DNA of 16,114 bases from Stramenopiles sp. TOSAG23-2 (lineage: Eukaryota; Sar): positions 1-16,114 of the forward strand of contig LT649684.1 in NCBI GenBank assembly GCA_900128395.1, written 5' to 3'. How positions within the stretch are numbered: the stretch's first letter is position 1; every line of letters starts with the position of its first letter. The translations under genes and the position numbers were made by a program. The notes under the pieces are model-generated. The model was not told where the DNA came from. It did no database searches and saw only the letters and a list, made by a program, of their open reading frames with translations. This document shows positions 15,599 to 16,114 of this stretch, piece after piece.

Positions 15599-15945
15599 TG
15601 AACACACCAAATCAACCGAAAATAAAATCCTTGCTGCTTTATGATGTAAAGCGAGCCTTAAAGGAAATAGGATATATTTTACTGCCAATGCCCGCCTTTA
15701 ATGAACAAAAACTCAATAGAACCAGGACATCTAAGTCCAAATGGAATGCAATCCTCCCACATAACAATGACAGTAGTGACTTCAACAACCACCGGGACTG
15801 TAACCAACCGTTACAAATGCATCTGACAGATAATAAGAAAGTCCACGGTGTGAGACTACAGTACGTGAGCTCTGCCATCCAGCAAAATCCAACATTAACA
15901 CAGCACTATGCGATTCACTCTTTTATTAACTATTCCCCTGATTAA
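15595..15945 (+). other. Possible coding remnant
   Basis: An open frame of 116 codons with hydrophilic composition and no recognisable motifs, partly overlapping the frameshifted remnant before it in another frame. GC is clearly above the AT-rich flanks (26 of 60 bases in 15721-15780). It may be a continuation of the same decayed coding region or chance. After about 15950 the sequence returns to AT-rich non-coding DNA up to the window end, where I see nothing to annotate. Confidence 0.25.
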
Positions 15946-16114
15946 TTATTAGAGCTACTTCCATTAGTAGTCTACCAGGTACATATACTACTATTACATT
16001 TTTTTTTTCACATCATAATACATACATGTAACACGAAGTATATAGTTAAAAATAGAAATATAGATATTATTATATTAAAAGTGATGGAAGGGGGATATAT
16101 ATGGCATGACGACT

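Overview
The window looks like nuclear DNA of an AT-rich unicellular eukaryote. The proteins are eukaryotic in kind: a WASP-type actin regulator, a Skp1-like BTB protein, WW, SH3 and CRIB domains, and several secretory signal peptides. All seven confident genes read as single uninterrupted ORFs and together use TAA, TAG and TGA as stops, so the standard code applies and introns are rare here. Two WASH-subunit-3 (CCDC53)-like repeats in one protein make me lean towards a stramenopile-type protist, but this is inference from general knowledge and not a firm placement.

Layout. 1-1274: AT-rich DNA carrying a 627-bp foldback (inverted-repeat) element. 1359-2720 (+): cytosolic TPR protein. 2855-3979 (+): secreted GH130-like beta-propeller protein. 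4498-6369 (-): secreted GH32 protein with a C-terminal PAN/Apple domain, convergent with the GH130-like gene. 7170-7982 (+): Skp1-like protein with charged extensions. 7983-8699: a mosaic of short repeats, part of it identical to DNA 5 kb away. 8700-9770 (-): Lys-rich low-complexity protein. 10826-13189 (+): the main find, a multidomain actin nucleation-promoting factor. 13438-14190 (-): secreted poly-Asp/Lys protein with a twin CX3C tail. 14478-15950: a higher-GC block of broken ORFs that looks like a decayed inserted element or pseudogene.

The most interesting gene is at 10826-13189. In order it has WW, C2-like, CRIB/p21-Rho-binding, SH3, WW, two CCDC53-like repeats, polyproline repeats, three WH2 motifs, a WASP-like connector helix and an acidic tail with tryptophans. 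This is a complete Rho-GTPase-to-Arp2/3 module on a domain chassis I do not know from the WASP, WAVE, WASH or WHAMM families.

A second theme is perfect, directly abutting tandem duplications (65, 83, 96 and 243 bp), three of them at gene boundaries. They remodel a 5' leader, an upstream region and a 3' end. They are either very recent events or assembly artefacts.
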